This document shows positions 1 through 7,517 of a stretch of DNA of 11,786 nt, piece after piece. Each line of letters opens with the position of its first letter. The stretch's first letter is position 1. The stretch is taken from positions 1-11,786 of the forward strand of contig JAHILJ010000078.1 of NCBI GenBank assembly GCA_018897135.1. The letters are read 5' to 3'. Below the pieces are notes generated by a model. It was not told the origin of the DNA, searched no databases, and saw nothing but the letters and a program-made list of their open reading frames with translations. The translations under genes were made by a program, and so were the position numbers. The stretch comes from Nanobdellota archaeon (GTDB lineage: Archaea; Nanobdellota; Nanobdellia; Pacearchaeales; GW2011-AR1).

Positions 1-2279
1 GCAGTATCCATAAGAGAATCTCTTCCTGTAATTGCCCCGAAAAAGAATTCGTCTGGTCTTAATCCTTTAATAAAAGGTGAATGTATAAATCCTCTTGCAT
101 TTGCAGACAAATCATTTTTCTTGAAAAAAGGAAGTGTTCTTCCATTAAAACCAAAATCAATTCTTTTGCTTCCTAATGCTTGCTGTCCAACACACGAAGC
201 CATCTGAGTAATATTTAACATATTCCCTCCACCACCAGATTTAATCATATGACTAACTGGATTATCTTTTGGGAATTTTTCTTTTACAAGTTCCCCTATT
301 TTTGTTCTAACTTTATTTAATGTTTGAAGAATTTTTATTTCACGAGATTCTTCTAATGTTTTTCCAGGAATTAATTCAAGTGTTCCATCATTATAAGATT
401 CAATTAATTCAAGTGTTCTTTTTTCAGCTTTCTTAATAACTTCTTCACCTTCTGCAATTGTTTTATCATCCAAGTCAAAATCTTCAATAGAAATTGTAAT
501 TCCTCTTCCTGTCAAATAATTTTTACCTAAATTAAATGCTTTTTTAATTGTGTCAAAAGTTTCAATTCTTCCAATTGTTTTGTCAAGTTCTTTAATTAAA
601 TCTCCGTCTTCGTCTCCGAAAGTTGTTTTATCTATAATTCCTTTTATTATTTTTCCGTCTTTAATTGTGATAGAATCATTTGTAAAGTCAATTTTTGGTA
701 AAATTGTTGAGAAAAGCTCTATTCCAGGAATAGTTTTCTTTGAATTTTTTGGGTAAATCCCTGATTGATATAAAAGTTGGTCAGCATCTTCTTTTGAAAA
801 TTCATCTTTCCCAATTAAATAATTTCCAGTAATAGCGTCTTTAACACAACCAACAAAGTTAGTATTGTTTTTTGGAGAAAATAAATTTTGTTTTACATCA
901 AGAAGAATTTTTGCTTCTGCACGAGCTTCTTCTGTTTGTGGTGAATGAATGTTCATTTCATCTCCGTCAAAATCAGCATTATAAGGTGCAGCTGTAGCAG
1001 GATGTAATCTAAATGTTCTTCCTGGCAAAACCCGAACATAATGAGCCATTAAACTTCCTTTGTGCAAACTTGGATGACGATTAAATAAAACAACATCGCC
1101 GTTTTGCAAATGTCTTTCAACTTTATAACCAGAAACAAGCTCGTTCATAATTTCTTCTTTAAGATCTTCTGTGATTTTTTTTCTTTTTCCATCAGGACGA
1201 ATAATATAATTTGCACCAGGATAAACTTCTGCTTTAGTAATTAAGGCCTTTAATTTTTTAAGATTCAAATCAGTAACTGTTTCAGCAACAGTAACAATTC
1301 TTGCGATTTCATAAGGAACTCCAACTTCATTTATTTCAAGAGAAGGGTCAGGCGAAATAACTGTTCGCGCAGAATAGTTCACTCTTTTTCCTGCAAGGTT
1401 TTTTCGAATTCTTCCTTCTTTTCCTTTAATTCTTTCTGTAATTGTTTTCAATGGTTGACCGCTTCGATGTCGTGCAGGAGGAATTCTTGTAACAGTATTA
1501 TCAAAAAAAGTTGTTATATGAAATTGCAATAAATCCCACAAGTCTTCAATAATAACTTCTGGTGCACCTGCATTAAGGTTTTCCCAAAGTCGTTGGTTTG
1601 CCCGAATAATATCTGAAAGTTTGTGCGTTAAATCATCTTCACTTCTTTCCCCACTTTCTAAAATAATACTTGGACGAACAGTTACAGGAGGAACAATTAA
1701 GGTGGTTAAAATAGCCCATTCAGGTCTAGAATTTTTCGGATTAATTCCAGCTTTTATTAATTCTTCTTCAGGAATACTTACAAGCATTTCTCTTACTTGT
1801 GTAGGGAATAATCTTTTCTTTCCAATATAAAAACTAGAAGGCTTGTCTAATTTAACTTTTTCATGAACAGCTCCGCAATAAGGACACTTTTTAGCATCTT
1901 TTGCTTTTTTCGCTCTTTGCTTTGGCGAGTATTTTTCTAAATCTTTTTCAGCAATTAATAATTTGTTACATTCATGACAAAAACATCTTAAACATAATTC
2001 AATTAACGGAATATATTTTAAATGAACAACAGGTCGAGCTAAATCAATACTTCCTGGATGACCTAAACATTCTTGCAATCTCCCACCACATGTTCGACAT
2101 CTTACACCAGGATCAATTGCACCAAGTCGCAAATCCATTAAACCGCCGTCGACAGGGTAACCATCTATATCATAAAGTTCAGGCGTAACTATTTTTGCGC
2201 ATGAAAGTTTTTTAATTTGTTCAGGACTAAGTAATGAAAAACTTATTTCACTTATTTTTTTCTTTATTGTTTTTCTCAT
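1..2279 (-). CDS. rpoA1: DNA-directed RNA polymerase subunit A' (Rpo1N), 3' end beyond window
   Basis: This is the N-terminal part of the largest archaeal RNA polymerase subunit, which forms the clamp, active site and start of the bridge helix. The reading frame is open from the ATG at 2279 to the window edge, giving 759 complete residues; the family is usually near 870-900, so roughly the last 110-140 are missing. Zinc ligands are visible at C61, C64, C71 and H74, and again at C101, C104, C132 and C135. The catalytic NADFDGD motif is at residues 434-440, with the Mg-binding aspartates D436, D438 and D440. The last visible residues, TGRDSLMDT, are the start of the bridge helix. The ATG overlaps the rpoB stop by one base (TAATG), so translation is probably coupled. 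No frameshift was seen in the translation. Confidence 0.97.
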   Translation of the reverse strand, partial: MRKTIKKKISEISFSLLSPEQIKKLSCAKIVTPELYDIDGYPVDGGLMDLRLGAIDPGVRCRTCGGRLQECLGHPGSIDLARPVVHLKYIPLIELCLRCFCHECNKLLIAEKDLEKYSPKQRAKKAKDAKKCPYCGAVHEKVKLDKPSSFYIGKKRLFPTQVREMLVSIPEEELIKAGINPKNSRPEWAILTTLIVPPVTVRPSIILESGERSEDDLTHKLSDIIRANQRLWENLNAGAPEVIIEDLWDLLQFHITTFFDNTVTRIPPARHRSGQPLKTITERIKGKEGRIRKNLAGKRVNYSARTVISPDPSLEINEVGVPYEIARIVTVAETVTDLNLKKLKALITKAEVYPGANYIIRPDGKRKKITEDLKEEIMNELVSGYKVERHLQNGDVVLFNRHPSLHKGSLMAHYVRVLPGRTFRLHPATAAPYNADFDGDEMNIHSPQTEEARAEAKILLDVKQNLFSPKNNTNFVGCVKDAITGNYLIGKDEFSKEDADQLLYQSGIYPKNSKKTIPGIELFSTILPKIDFTNDSITIKDGKIIKGIIDKTTFGDEDGDLIKELDKTIGRIETFDTIKKAFNLGKNYLTGRGITISIEDFDLDDKTIAEGEEVIKKAEKRTLELIESYNDGTLELIPGKTLEESREIKILQTLNKVRTKIGELVKEKFPKDNPVSHMIKSGGGGNMLNITQMASCVGQQALGSKRIDFGFNGRTLPFFKKNDLSANARGFIHSPFIKGLRPDEFFFGAITGRDSLMDT

Positions 2280-5200
2280 TATTCGTATTTATTCTTCAAT
2301 TTAAATTTAGTGTGAATGTGCAACCCTTGAAGTTCTTCAAGTAATAATTTGAAAGCATATGAAACTTCGATTGGTTCTATTTCTTCTGTTGAACACATAG
2401 GACAAAACGTTTTCCCACGTATGTTGTCTTCAATTCCAATTGTCCCGCATTTTGTGCAAATTGGTAAAACAACTTTATCTGAATCATATCTTTCTTTTAA
2501 TAAAAGTGAAGCACCGTGTGCAACAAGTGCTTGCTGTTCCATTTCTCCTAATCTTAAAGCACCGCCTCTTGAACGACCTTCAATAGGTTGACGTGTTAAA
2601 AGAGCAACTTTTCCAGAAGCACGACCATGCAATTTGTTTGCAACCATATATTTTAATTTTAAATAATATAAATTTCCAACAAAAATTTTGGCCTTCATTT
2701 TTTTACCTGTAATTCCGTCATACATTGTTTCTTTTCCATCTTCTCTAAATCCAAGTTCAGCCATTTGGTCTTTTAGTTCTTTTTTGCTCACCCCAGAAAA
2801 TGAAGTTCCATCAATTATTTCTCCTTTCAAACAACCAACCTTCCCTGCAAGTAATTCAAGTAAATATCCAACTGTCATTCGGCTTGGTAAACCGTGCGGG
2901 TTAAAAAGAACATCTGGTTTTATTCCTCTTGATGTAAACGGAATATCTGATTCAGGAGCAATCATTCCAACAACTCCTTTCTGACCATGCGAAGTTGCAA
3001 ATTTATCCCCGAGTTCAGGAATTCTTTGGTCTCGTGTTTTAACTTGAACAATTTTATTTCCTTCGCTGTCTTCTGTAATAAACACAGCTTCTACTGTTCC
3101 TTTTTCTTCTTGCCTCATTGTAACAGACCCTTCTTTTTTTGTTCGAACAGAAATTTCCCTTGCTTCTGACAAGAATTTTGGAGGAGACATTTTTCCAATT
3201 AAAACTTCTCCTTCATTAACTTCTGCTTCAGGATAAACAATCCCATCTGTTTCTAAAAGTTTATAACTTTCTTCTGTTTTGTATCCGCTTGTATCTTTAT
3301 CAACAATACCTATTTCATCTTTTAATCCCCCAGCATAATTCATTTCAATTGCAGAATATGGCCTAAAATAAAAACTTCTTCCAACTCCCCGGTCTAAGCT
3401 TCCTTTGTTTAAGACAAGAGCATCTTCCATATTGTAACCTTGATAAGGCATAATCGCAACTGTAAGATTTTGTCCAGCAGGATATGTGCTTAATGTATCA
3501 TAAATAAAACTTCTAACAATTGGTTTTTGGGGATATTGCAAAATACTTACATCTGTGTCCAATCTGCACAAATAATTTGCAGCATATAAACCAAGAGCTT
3601 GTTTCTGCGTTTTACTTCCTCTGTTCAATCTTGAACTCTGGTCGTGATTTCCATATGGAACAAGTCCTGTAACAACACCAAAAACATCAACAGTATCAAT
3701 TTCAAGATGGGTGTGTTCTGAAGTAACTTCTTCTTCATACAAAGAAACCAAAGCATTTTCTTCTTCAGCAGCGTCGAGATATTCTATAAATCCTTTATTT
3801 ACAAGATAATTCCAATCAATTTCTCCTTGTTCAAGTTGAACCAAGTGTTCATTTTTTAATTTTGAAGCACCATTTTCTAAAATTATTAAAGGTCTTAAAA
3901 CTCTTCCAGATTCTGTTGAAATTAAAACAACTTGTGATTCGTCTTCGTTTGCAACATTTAATTGAATTGGAAGTTCGCAATTTCTTCTTTTTTCACGGAT
4001 TTTATCAACAAAATTTTCTGGGTTTTCAACCATTCCTAAATAAATTCCGTTGAAGAAAACTTCTCTTCCCTTTACGCCTTCTTTTTCTAAACCAAAAGAT
4101 TCTAATTCTTTTAAAAATTTATTTTCATCTAAATTAACTCTCGTTGAAACTCTGCTTAAAATTGCAAGGTTTTTTCTTAAACCAATTTCTGTTCCTTCTG
4201 GCGTTTCAATCGGGCAAAATCTTCCATAATGAGTTGGATGAAGTGTTCGTGCCATGAAATTTTCTTGATCACTTGCTAACATACTTGAAACTCTTTGCAA
4301 TTGAGAAATTGTTGCAAGGTAATTTGTTTTGTCCATGTTCTGCGTAATCCCACTTCTTTCTCCTGTCCAAGAACCGGTTGCAATAGCTGATTCAACACGA
4401 TGAGAAAATAAAGTTGATTTTGCAATAATTTTTATTGAAAAGAATTTTTTTCGTTTCACAGATTTTTGCAAAGAATATTGAATATCTCGAACAAGAATTC
4501 CTAAATTAACTCTGAATAAAGTTGCAAGCAAATCACCTGAAAGCCGAACTCTTTTATTTCCATAATGATCTTTGTCTGTTCTTAATTGAGGATTTTCTTT
4601 TGCAATTAAAAATTGTTTTATTAATTTACATAATGTAACAGCTTTTTTCATTCGGTCTTCTTTTTTTTGCCCAATGTGCGGGAAAAGATAAGAATCAATT
4701 CTCATTTTAACTCTATCAAGAATTTCTTTTTTTGTTCCTTGTAAATTTGTTTTTTCTGCAATGAACATCATCGCATCTTCACGCGTCGCTAAGTTAACAA
4801 ATTCATATAAATTAATTATTACACTATCTGTTTCCTTACCAATGTATTTCGCGATTTCAGATTCTTTTATTAAACCAAGAGCTTTCAAAATAACAATTGC
4901 GGGCAAATCTTTAAATCGGCTAAATGAAACTTCAAATAAACCTTCTTTACTTTCTGAAATTAAAGTTGGAATTCTATATGTTCCTTTCAAAGAAAACATT
5001 TTCAAATTAAGTTCGCCTTTTTTATTTGTTTCAATAAAAGGTTGGTCTTCTGCCAAATCTTCAGCCATAACCATAACTCTTTCATTACCTTTAATTATAA
5101 AATATCCACCAGGATCAAGAGGGTCGTTGTAATTTGAAATCAATTCTTCCCTCGACATCCCACTTGTATTACAAATTTTACTTTTTACCATAATCGGAAC

Positions 5201-5533
5201 TCGCCCAATTTCTACTTCTTCAGAATCAATTTGTTCATCTTTTTTTACAGTTATTTCAAGAGAAAGTGGTGCAGAATAAGTAAGCTTTCTTAGTCTTGCA
5301 TCATAAGGCATTATCAAAGAAGAACTTCCATCAGCTTCGGTAACTTCTGGTTTTCCTATTCTAATTTTTCCTAAACTTATTTCAAAATCTTCATTATTTA
5401 TTGAAGAAGAAATTTCATCAACAATTTCTTGCATTCGATGTTCAGCAAAATCATTAAATGAAGTTATATTTGATTCAACAAGTGAATGTTCTTTAAGATA
5501 TTTTTCAACAATAAGGTGCTTGTTTTTTTTCAT
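2279..5533 (-). CDS. rpoB: DNA-directed RNA polymerase subunit B (Rpo2), unsplit
   Basis: This is the second-largest RNA polymerase subunit, which forms the protrusion, lobe, hybrid-binding and wall parts of the catalytic core. It is a single 1084-residue chain, so the gene is not split into B'' and B' as in many methanogens and halophiles; the length is slightly below the usual ~1120. Visible signatures are the ETPEGTEIGL segment starting at E443, GYNMED at 699-704, the GDKFATSHGQKG segment from about 842, and a C-terminal zinc site (C1026, C1029, C1044, C1047). Its ATG directly follows the rpoH stop codon with no spacer, and its stop overlaps the rpoA1 start. The three genes are therefore one transcription unit with coupled translation. 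No premature stop or missing catalytic block was seen. Confidence 0.98.
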   Translation of the reverse strand: MKKNKHLIVEKYLKEHSLVESNITSFNDFAEHRMQEIVDEISSSINNEDFEISLGKIRIGKPEVTEADGSSSLIMPYDARLRKLTYSAPLSLEITVKKDEQIDSEEVEIGRVPIMVKSKICNTSGMSREELISNYNDPLDPGGYFIIKGNERVMVMAEDLAEDQPFIETNKKGELNLKMFSLKGTYRIPTLISESKEGLFEVSFSRFKDLPAIVILKALGLIKESEIAKYIGKETDSVIINLYEFVNLATREDAMMFIAEKTNLQGTKKEILDRVKMRIDSYLFPHIGQKKEDRMKKAVTLCKLIKQFLIAKENPQLRTDKDHYGNKRVRLSGDLLATLFRVNLGILVRDIQYSLQKSVKRKKFFSIKIIAKSTLFSHRVESAIATGSWTGERSGITQNMDKTNYLATISQLQRVSSMLASDQENFMARTLHPTHYGRFCPIETPEGTEIGLRKNLAILSRVSTRVNLDENKFLKELESFGLEKEGVKGREVFFNGIYLGMVENPENFVDKIREKRRNCELPIQLNVANEDESQVVLISTESGRVLRPLIILENGASKLKNEHLVQLEQGEIDWNYLVNKGFIEYLDAAEEENALVSLYEEEVTSEHTHLEIDTVDVFGVVTGLVPYGNHDQSSRLNRGSKTQKQALGLYAANYLCRLDTDVSILQYPQKPIVRSFIYDTLSTYPAGQNLTVAIMPYQGYNMEDALVLNKGSLDRGVGRSFYFRPYSAIEMNYAGGLKDEIGIVDKDTSGYKTEESYKLLETDGIVYPEAEVNEGEVLIGKMSPPKFLSEAREISVRTKKEGSVTMRQEEKGTVEAVFITEDSEGNKIVQVKTRDQRIPELGDKFATSHGQKGVVGMIAPESDIPFTSRGIKPDVLFNPHGLPSRMTVGYLLELLAGKVGCLKGEIIDGTSFSGVSKKELKDQMAELGFREDGKETMYDGITGKKMKAKIFVGNLYYLKLKYMVANKLHGRASGKVALLTRQPIEGRSRGGALRLGEMEQQALVAHGASLLLKERYDSDKVVLPICTKCGTIGIEDNIRGKTFCPMCSTEEIEPIEVSYAFKLLLEELQGLHIHTKFKLKNKYE

Positions 5534-5734
5534 TTAAACAACTACCCGAAAATACGGCTCCTTTTTATTTTTTCTTTCGATTTTAATAAGATCACCGATA
5601 GTGCAACCTTCAGGCAAACAAGGATCACTCAAAAGAATTTTTGGTATTTGTGCTTTTGAAATATTTAATCTTTCTAAAAGTGTTTCAATTTCTTTTTCAT
5701 TTAATTTAGAATGTTTCGGTTGTAGAATATGCAT
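5534..5734 (-). CDS. rpoH: DNA-directed RNA polymerase subunit H (Rpo5)
   Basis: This is the small archaeal/eukaryotic-type subunit equivalent to the C-terminal domain of Rpb5, which sits at the downstream DNA jaw. At 66 residues it is a little shorter than the usual 75-85. The family pattern is clear: an N-terminal H-x-L-x-P-K-H start, the LPKI-like segment QIPKILLSDP in the middle, GDLIKIER, and the terminal YFRVVV. It is the first gene of the rpoH-rpoB-rpoA1 operon, and its stop abuts the rpoB ATG. A TATA box 21-28 bases before the ATG predicts a leaderless transcript. The mobile element ends 107 bases upstream, leaving this promoter intact. Confidence 0.95.
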   Translation of the reverse strand: MHILQPKHSKLNEKEIETLLERLNISKAQIPKILLSDPCLPEGCTIGDLIKIERKNKKEPYFRVVV

Positions 5735-5754
5735 GTTGGCTTAAATGGGGTTTA

Positions 5755-5762
5755 ATTTTATA
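5755..5762 (-). promoter_or_regulatory. TATA box of the rpoH-rpoB-rpoA1 operon
   Basis: On the minus strand this reads TATAAAAT, centred about 25 bases before the rpoH ATG at 5734. That is the normal archaeal distance from TATA box to transcription start, so transcription should begin at or next to the ATG (leaderless mRNA). Just upstream is a 6-bp inverted repeat, AGTTGT at 5767-5772 and ACAACT at 5784-5789, which could be an operator. That role is only inferred from position. Confidence 0.65.
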
Positions 5763-5831
5763 GCACAGTTGTCACAAATTTTAACAACTTTCTAATAATA
5801 AAAGATAATGAAATTTGGTTTTTAAACGTTT

Positions 5832-5840
5832 TGGTCGTTC
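5832..5840. repeat. Target-site duplication, left copy
   Basis: The 9-mer TGGTCGTTC lies directly outside the left terminal inverted repeat. The same 9-mer in the same orientation lies directly outside the right one (9262-9270). This is the footprint expected from staggered-cut insertion by a DDE transposase. Confidence 0.9.
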
Positions 5841-5866
5841 TATATTGTTAAGTTAGAGGTTGGTAA
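5841..5866 (+). repeat. Left terminal inverted repeat (26 bp)
   Basis: Begins TATATTGTTAAG and ends GGTTGGTAA. It is the exact reverse complement of 9236-9261 over all 26 bases. Similarity stops beyond it on both the inner and outer sides, which fixes the transposon boundary. Confidence 0.93.
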
Positions 5867-5957
5867 TCCCTTATGATTGCCTTTTAAGAAAATGAAAATG
5901 AAGAAAAAACGAAAAGGTTTTAAAGGAAAAACCCTTGAAGATATAAAAGAGGGTGAA

Positions 5958-6083
5958 ATGGCTAAAAAGAAAAAAAATAAGAGGATGCTTTTATTTTTAC
6001 AAATTCTTCGGTGGTTATCTTTAGCACTTGCTATATTGTTTTTCTTATGGTTAGCCAAGAATTTAGGATGGCTAATGATTTAG
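5958..6083 (+). CDS. Small single-span membrane protein, transposon cargo
   Basis: I do not recognise this protein. From the ATG at 5958 it is 41 residues: a lysine-rich start (AKKKKNKR) followed by one hydrophobic span at residues 10-33, then a short tail. The positive N-terminus suggests a cytoplasmic-in orientation. I chose this start because GAGGGTG, a Shine-Dalgarno-like sequence, lies 4 bases before the ATG. In-frame starts at 5892 (ATG) and 5877 (TTG) would add 22 or 27 very basic residues and are possible, since a TATA-like CTTTTAAG at 5881-5888 fits a start near 5910 better with 5958. Its 3' end overlaps the next small gene by 16 bases, suggesting co-translation. The role in the element is unknown. 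Confidence 0.45.
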   Translation: MAKKKKNKRMLLFLQILRWLSLALAILFFLWLAKNLGWLMI

Positions 6084-6343
6084 GAGAATTAATTAAAGAA
6101 TTTTTACAATTAATATATCTTATAATAATATTTTATATTTGTTATCAAGTATTAAATGCTATTCTTGGTGGGACTTGGGCTACTGAAAATATTATAATTG
6201 CTGGAATGGGAATTATTTTAGCTGGTTTATTTGTTATCGTAGGTTTTTTAATTCATCAGGCAGTAATTATTGGGAAATTGGATGAAAGAACACATGGTTT
6301 TGAAAAAAGAATTGATAAATTAGAAAAGAAAAAAAATTACTGA
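6068..6343 (+). CDS. Small two-span membrane protein, transposon cargo
   Basis: I do not recognise this protein. From the ATG at 6068 it has 91 residues: a short N-terminus, hydrophobic spans at about 12-34 and 42-63, and a charged C-terminal tail (66-91) that looks helical or coiled-coil (KLDERTHGFEKRIDKLEKKK). The frame is open from 6011, but that longer start lies within the preceding gene and would add 19 residues; 6068 gives a clean N-terminus. The layout resembles small holin-like or toxin-like membrane proteins of mobile elements, but no motif proves that. It overlaps the preceding small gene by 16 bases, and its stop overlaps the convergent transposase stop by 7 bases. Confidence 0.55.
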   Translation: MANDLGELIKEFLQLIYLIIIFYICYQVLNAILGGTWATENIIIAGMGIILAGLFVIVGFLIHQAVIIGKLDERTHGFEKRIDKLEKKKNY

Positions 6344-7245
6344 TTATTAATTTTACTCAATCCAATCAATTCCAACCATTTATTATCACCCTTCAATTTT
6401 AAGTCAGTAGCCAACTCATAAGGACATTTTTTAATAGTTTGATGTTTGGTTATGAAATTATAATATATCTCAAATCCCTTTAAAATAACATTTGCACTTT
6501 CAACTGAACCGTGAAAACCACGAAAGGTTTTTGTTCTTGCTCTTAAATTATTATGTAATCTTTCAATAGGAATATTAAAGCCCTCACCTTTTGAAGCATT
6601 AACTCTATTATGAAAAACATTAACTTTATGAATTTTATTTGAAAATCCATAGACCTTTCTTATTGCATTTGGATAAGCCAACCAACCATCAGAAGTTATA
6701 ACTTTAATCTGAACTCCTGTTTTTGTTTTAATATTTTTTATTACCTGTTTAACTTCTTTCATTCCCCTAAACTTAACATAATCTGAAGCCACCATAAATT
6801 TTGTTTTAGGACAGATAGAATCAATAAACCAATTTCTTTCATTTCCTAATCTTTGTTTATGTGATTTTCTTCTGTGATATTCAACCTCATCAATTTGAAC
6901 TTCTGCACCAACATTTAATTTTAGACCATTTGTAAAATTTGAAATCGCTTTTGAATATTTAATAATCCATTTGTATATAGAAACATTAGAAGAATTGTGA
7001 GGATAAAATGCTTTGAAATGTTCTTGGACTTTTCTTGTGCTTACTCCCCTATAAAATAAATCAATAGCACAGGTTATTTTTTTAGGGTGATTCCTCATTC
7101 TAAAAAATCCATCATCTTTAGTAAATGTTTTTTCGCAGTTATTACATTTATATCTTTGAATTAATCCTCTATTTTGAGTTTTCCTTTTAGTCCATTTAAT
7201 TACATTTTCACTTTTACATTTTGGGCATATTATTTTGTTTTCCAT
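6337..7245 (-). CDS. Zinc-ribbon DDE transposase (IS6/IS240-like)
   Basis: This is a 302-residue transposase that probably moves the surrounding element. Residues 7-37 form a zinc ribbon (C7, C10, C34, C37), followed by a helix-turn-helix-like stretch around 65-100. The catalytic RNase H-fold domain has D119 in QIDEVEY, D186 in ITSDGWLAYP and E228 in PIERLHNNLRART. The RTKTFRGF segment and the final YYNFITKHQT block are typical of IS6/IS240-like domains; an IS1-like archaeal subgroup is the alternative. All three acidic residues are present and the frame is intact, so it should be active. It is transcribed divergently from the AbrB-type regulator, with a TATA box giving a leaderless start and regulator-type repeats on both sides of that box. 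Confidence 0.88.
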   Translation of the reverse strand: MENKIICPKCKSENVIKWTKRKTQNRGLIQRYKCNNCEKTFTKDDGFFRMRNHPKKITCAIDLFYRGVSTRKVQEHFKAFYPHNSSNVSIYKWIIKYSKAISNFTNGLKLNVGAEVQIDEVEYHRRKSHKQRLGNERNWFIDSICPKTKFMVASDYVKFRGMKEVKQVIKNIKTKTGVQIKVITSDGWLAYPNAIRKVYGFSNKIHKVNVFHNRVNASKGEGFNIPIERLHNNLRARTKTFRGFHGSVESANVILKGFEIYYNFITKHQTIKKCPYELATDLKLKGDNKWLELIGLSKINNQ

Positions 7246-7253
7246 AATATATT

Positions 7254-7263
7254 TAGGTATCTA
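7254..7263 (+). promoter_or_regulatory. Candidate operator copy 1 (TAGGTATCTA)
   Basis: First of three identical 10-mers in the divergent promoter region. It lies between the transposase TATA box (7267-7274) and the transposase ATG (7245), where a bound protein would block polymerase. The arms TAG/CTA are inverted around a 4-base spacer. Confidence 0.55.
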
Positions 7264-7266
7264 ACC

Positions 7267-7274
7267 TTTATATA
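7267..7274 (-). promoter_or_regulatory. TATA box of the transposase gene
   Basis: On the minus strand this reads TATATAAA, centred about 25 bases before the transposase ATG at 7245. That fits a leaderless transcript. It is sandwiched between operator copies 1 and 2. Confidence 0.6.
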
Positions 7275-7278
7275 CCTT

Positions 7279-7288
7279 TAGGTATCTA
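7279..7288 (+). promoter_or_regulatory. Candidate operator copy 2 (TAGGTATCTA)
   Basis: Second identical 10-mer, 25 bases after copy 1. Here the inverted arms extend to TTTAG-GTAT-CTAAA, and an overlapping inverted repeat ATACC-TTTA-GGTAT precedes it. It covers the TFB-recognition side of the transposase TATA box. Confidence 0.55.
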
Positions 7289-7313
7289 AATATATATGAT
7301 TAGGCACCGAAAT

Positions 7314-7323
7314 CTTTATAAAG
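7314..7323 (+). promoter_or_regulatory. TATA box of the regulator-methyltransferase operon
   Basis: CTTTATAAAG is centred about 26 bases before the ATG at 7344, which again predicts a leaderless mRNA. Operator copy 3 follows it directly. Confidence 0.6.
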
Positions 7324-7325
7324 AG

Positions 7326-7335
7326 TAGGTATCTA
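7326..7335 (+). promoter_or_regulatory. Candidate operator copy 3 (TAGGTATCTA)
   Basis: Third identical 10-mer, 47 bases after copy 2. It lies between the regulator's TATA box and its start codon, a position suited to autorepression. Confidence 0.55.
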
Positions 7336-7343
7336 ATAAAACT

Positions 7344-7508
7344 ATGAAATTACAAAGTCAGGTAAGTAGAAAAGTTGGTAATACAGAATATAAGAAATCT
7401 TGGATAGTAATTCCAAATAAACTTCTTAAATTGCTTAAATGGAAATCAGGACAAGAATTAGAAGGGGAAATAAAAGAAAATAAATTAATTATTAAAAAGA
7501 AAAAATAA
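7344..7508 (+). CDS. AbrB/SpoVT-type DNA-binding regulator (54 aa)
   Basis: This is a short protein of the swapped-hairpin AbrB/MazE class, which binds DNA as a dimer. The 54 residues show the family pattern: a basic start with SRKVGN, the IVIPNKLLKLLKW block (residues 21-33), GQELEGEI and a closing ENKLIIKKKK. It fills nearly all the space between the divergent promoters and the methyltransferase, which starts 9 bases after its stop, so the two are probably one transcript. Three TAGGTATCTA repeats around the two promoters make it the best candidate for repressing both the transposase and its own operon. An antitoxin role is possible in this family, but no toxin is recognisable next to it. 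Confidence 0.8.
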   Translation: MKLQSQVSRKVGNTEYKKSWIVIPNKLLKLLKWKSGQELEGEIKENKLIIKKKK

Positions 7509-7517
7509 GATTGTAAA

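Noticed and set aside
550..2188. Plus-strand open frames opposite rpoA1
   Set aside because: They are shadows of the rpoA1 frame, which is open throughout and carries zinc and NADFDGD motifs.
2349..5132. Several plus-strand open frames of 60-123 codons opposite rpoB
   Set aside because: They are antisense to an unmistakable RNA polymerase gene, have low-complexity, biased composition and show no motifs.
5840..6058. Minus-strand 72-codon frame at the left end of the transposon
   Set aside because: It is antisense to the small membrane-protein genes and crosses the terminal repeat; its phenylalanine runs are complements of lysine codons.
7254..7335. CRISPR or iteron array from the repeated TAGGTATCTA motif
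   Set aside because: There are only three copies, 10 bp long and unevenly spaced (25 and 47 bases), placed against promoters; this fits operators better.
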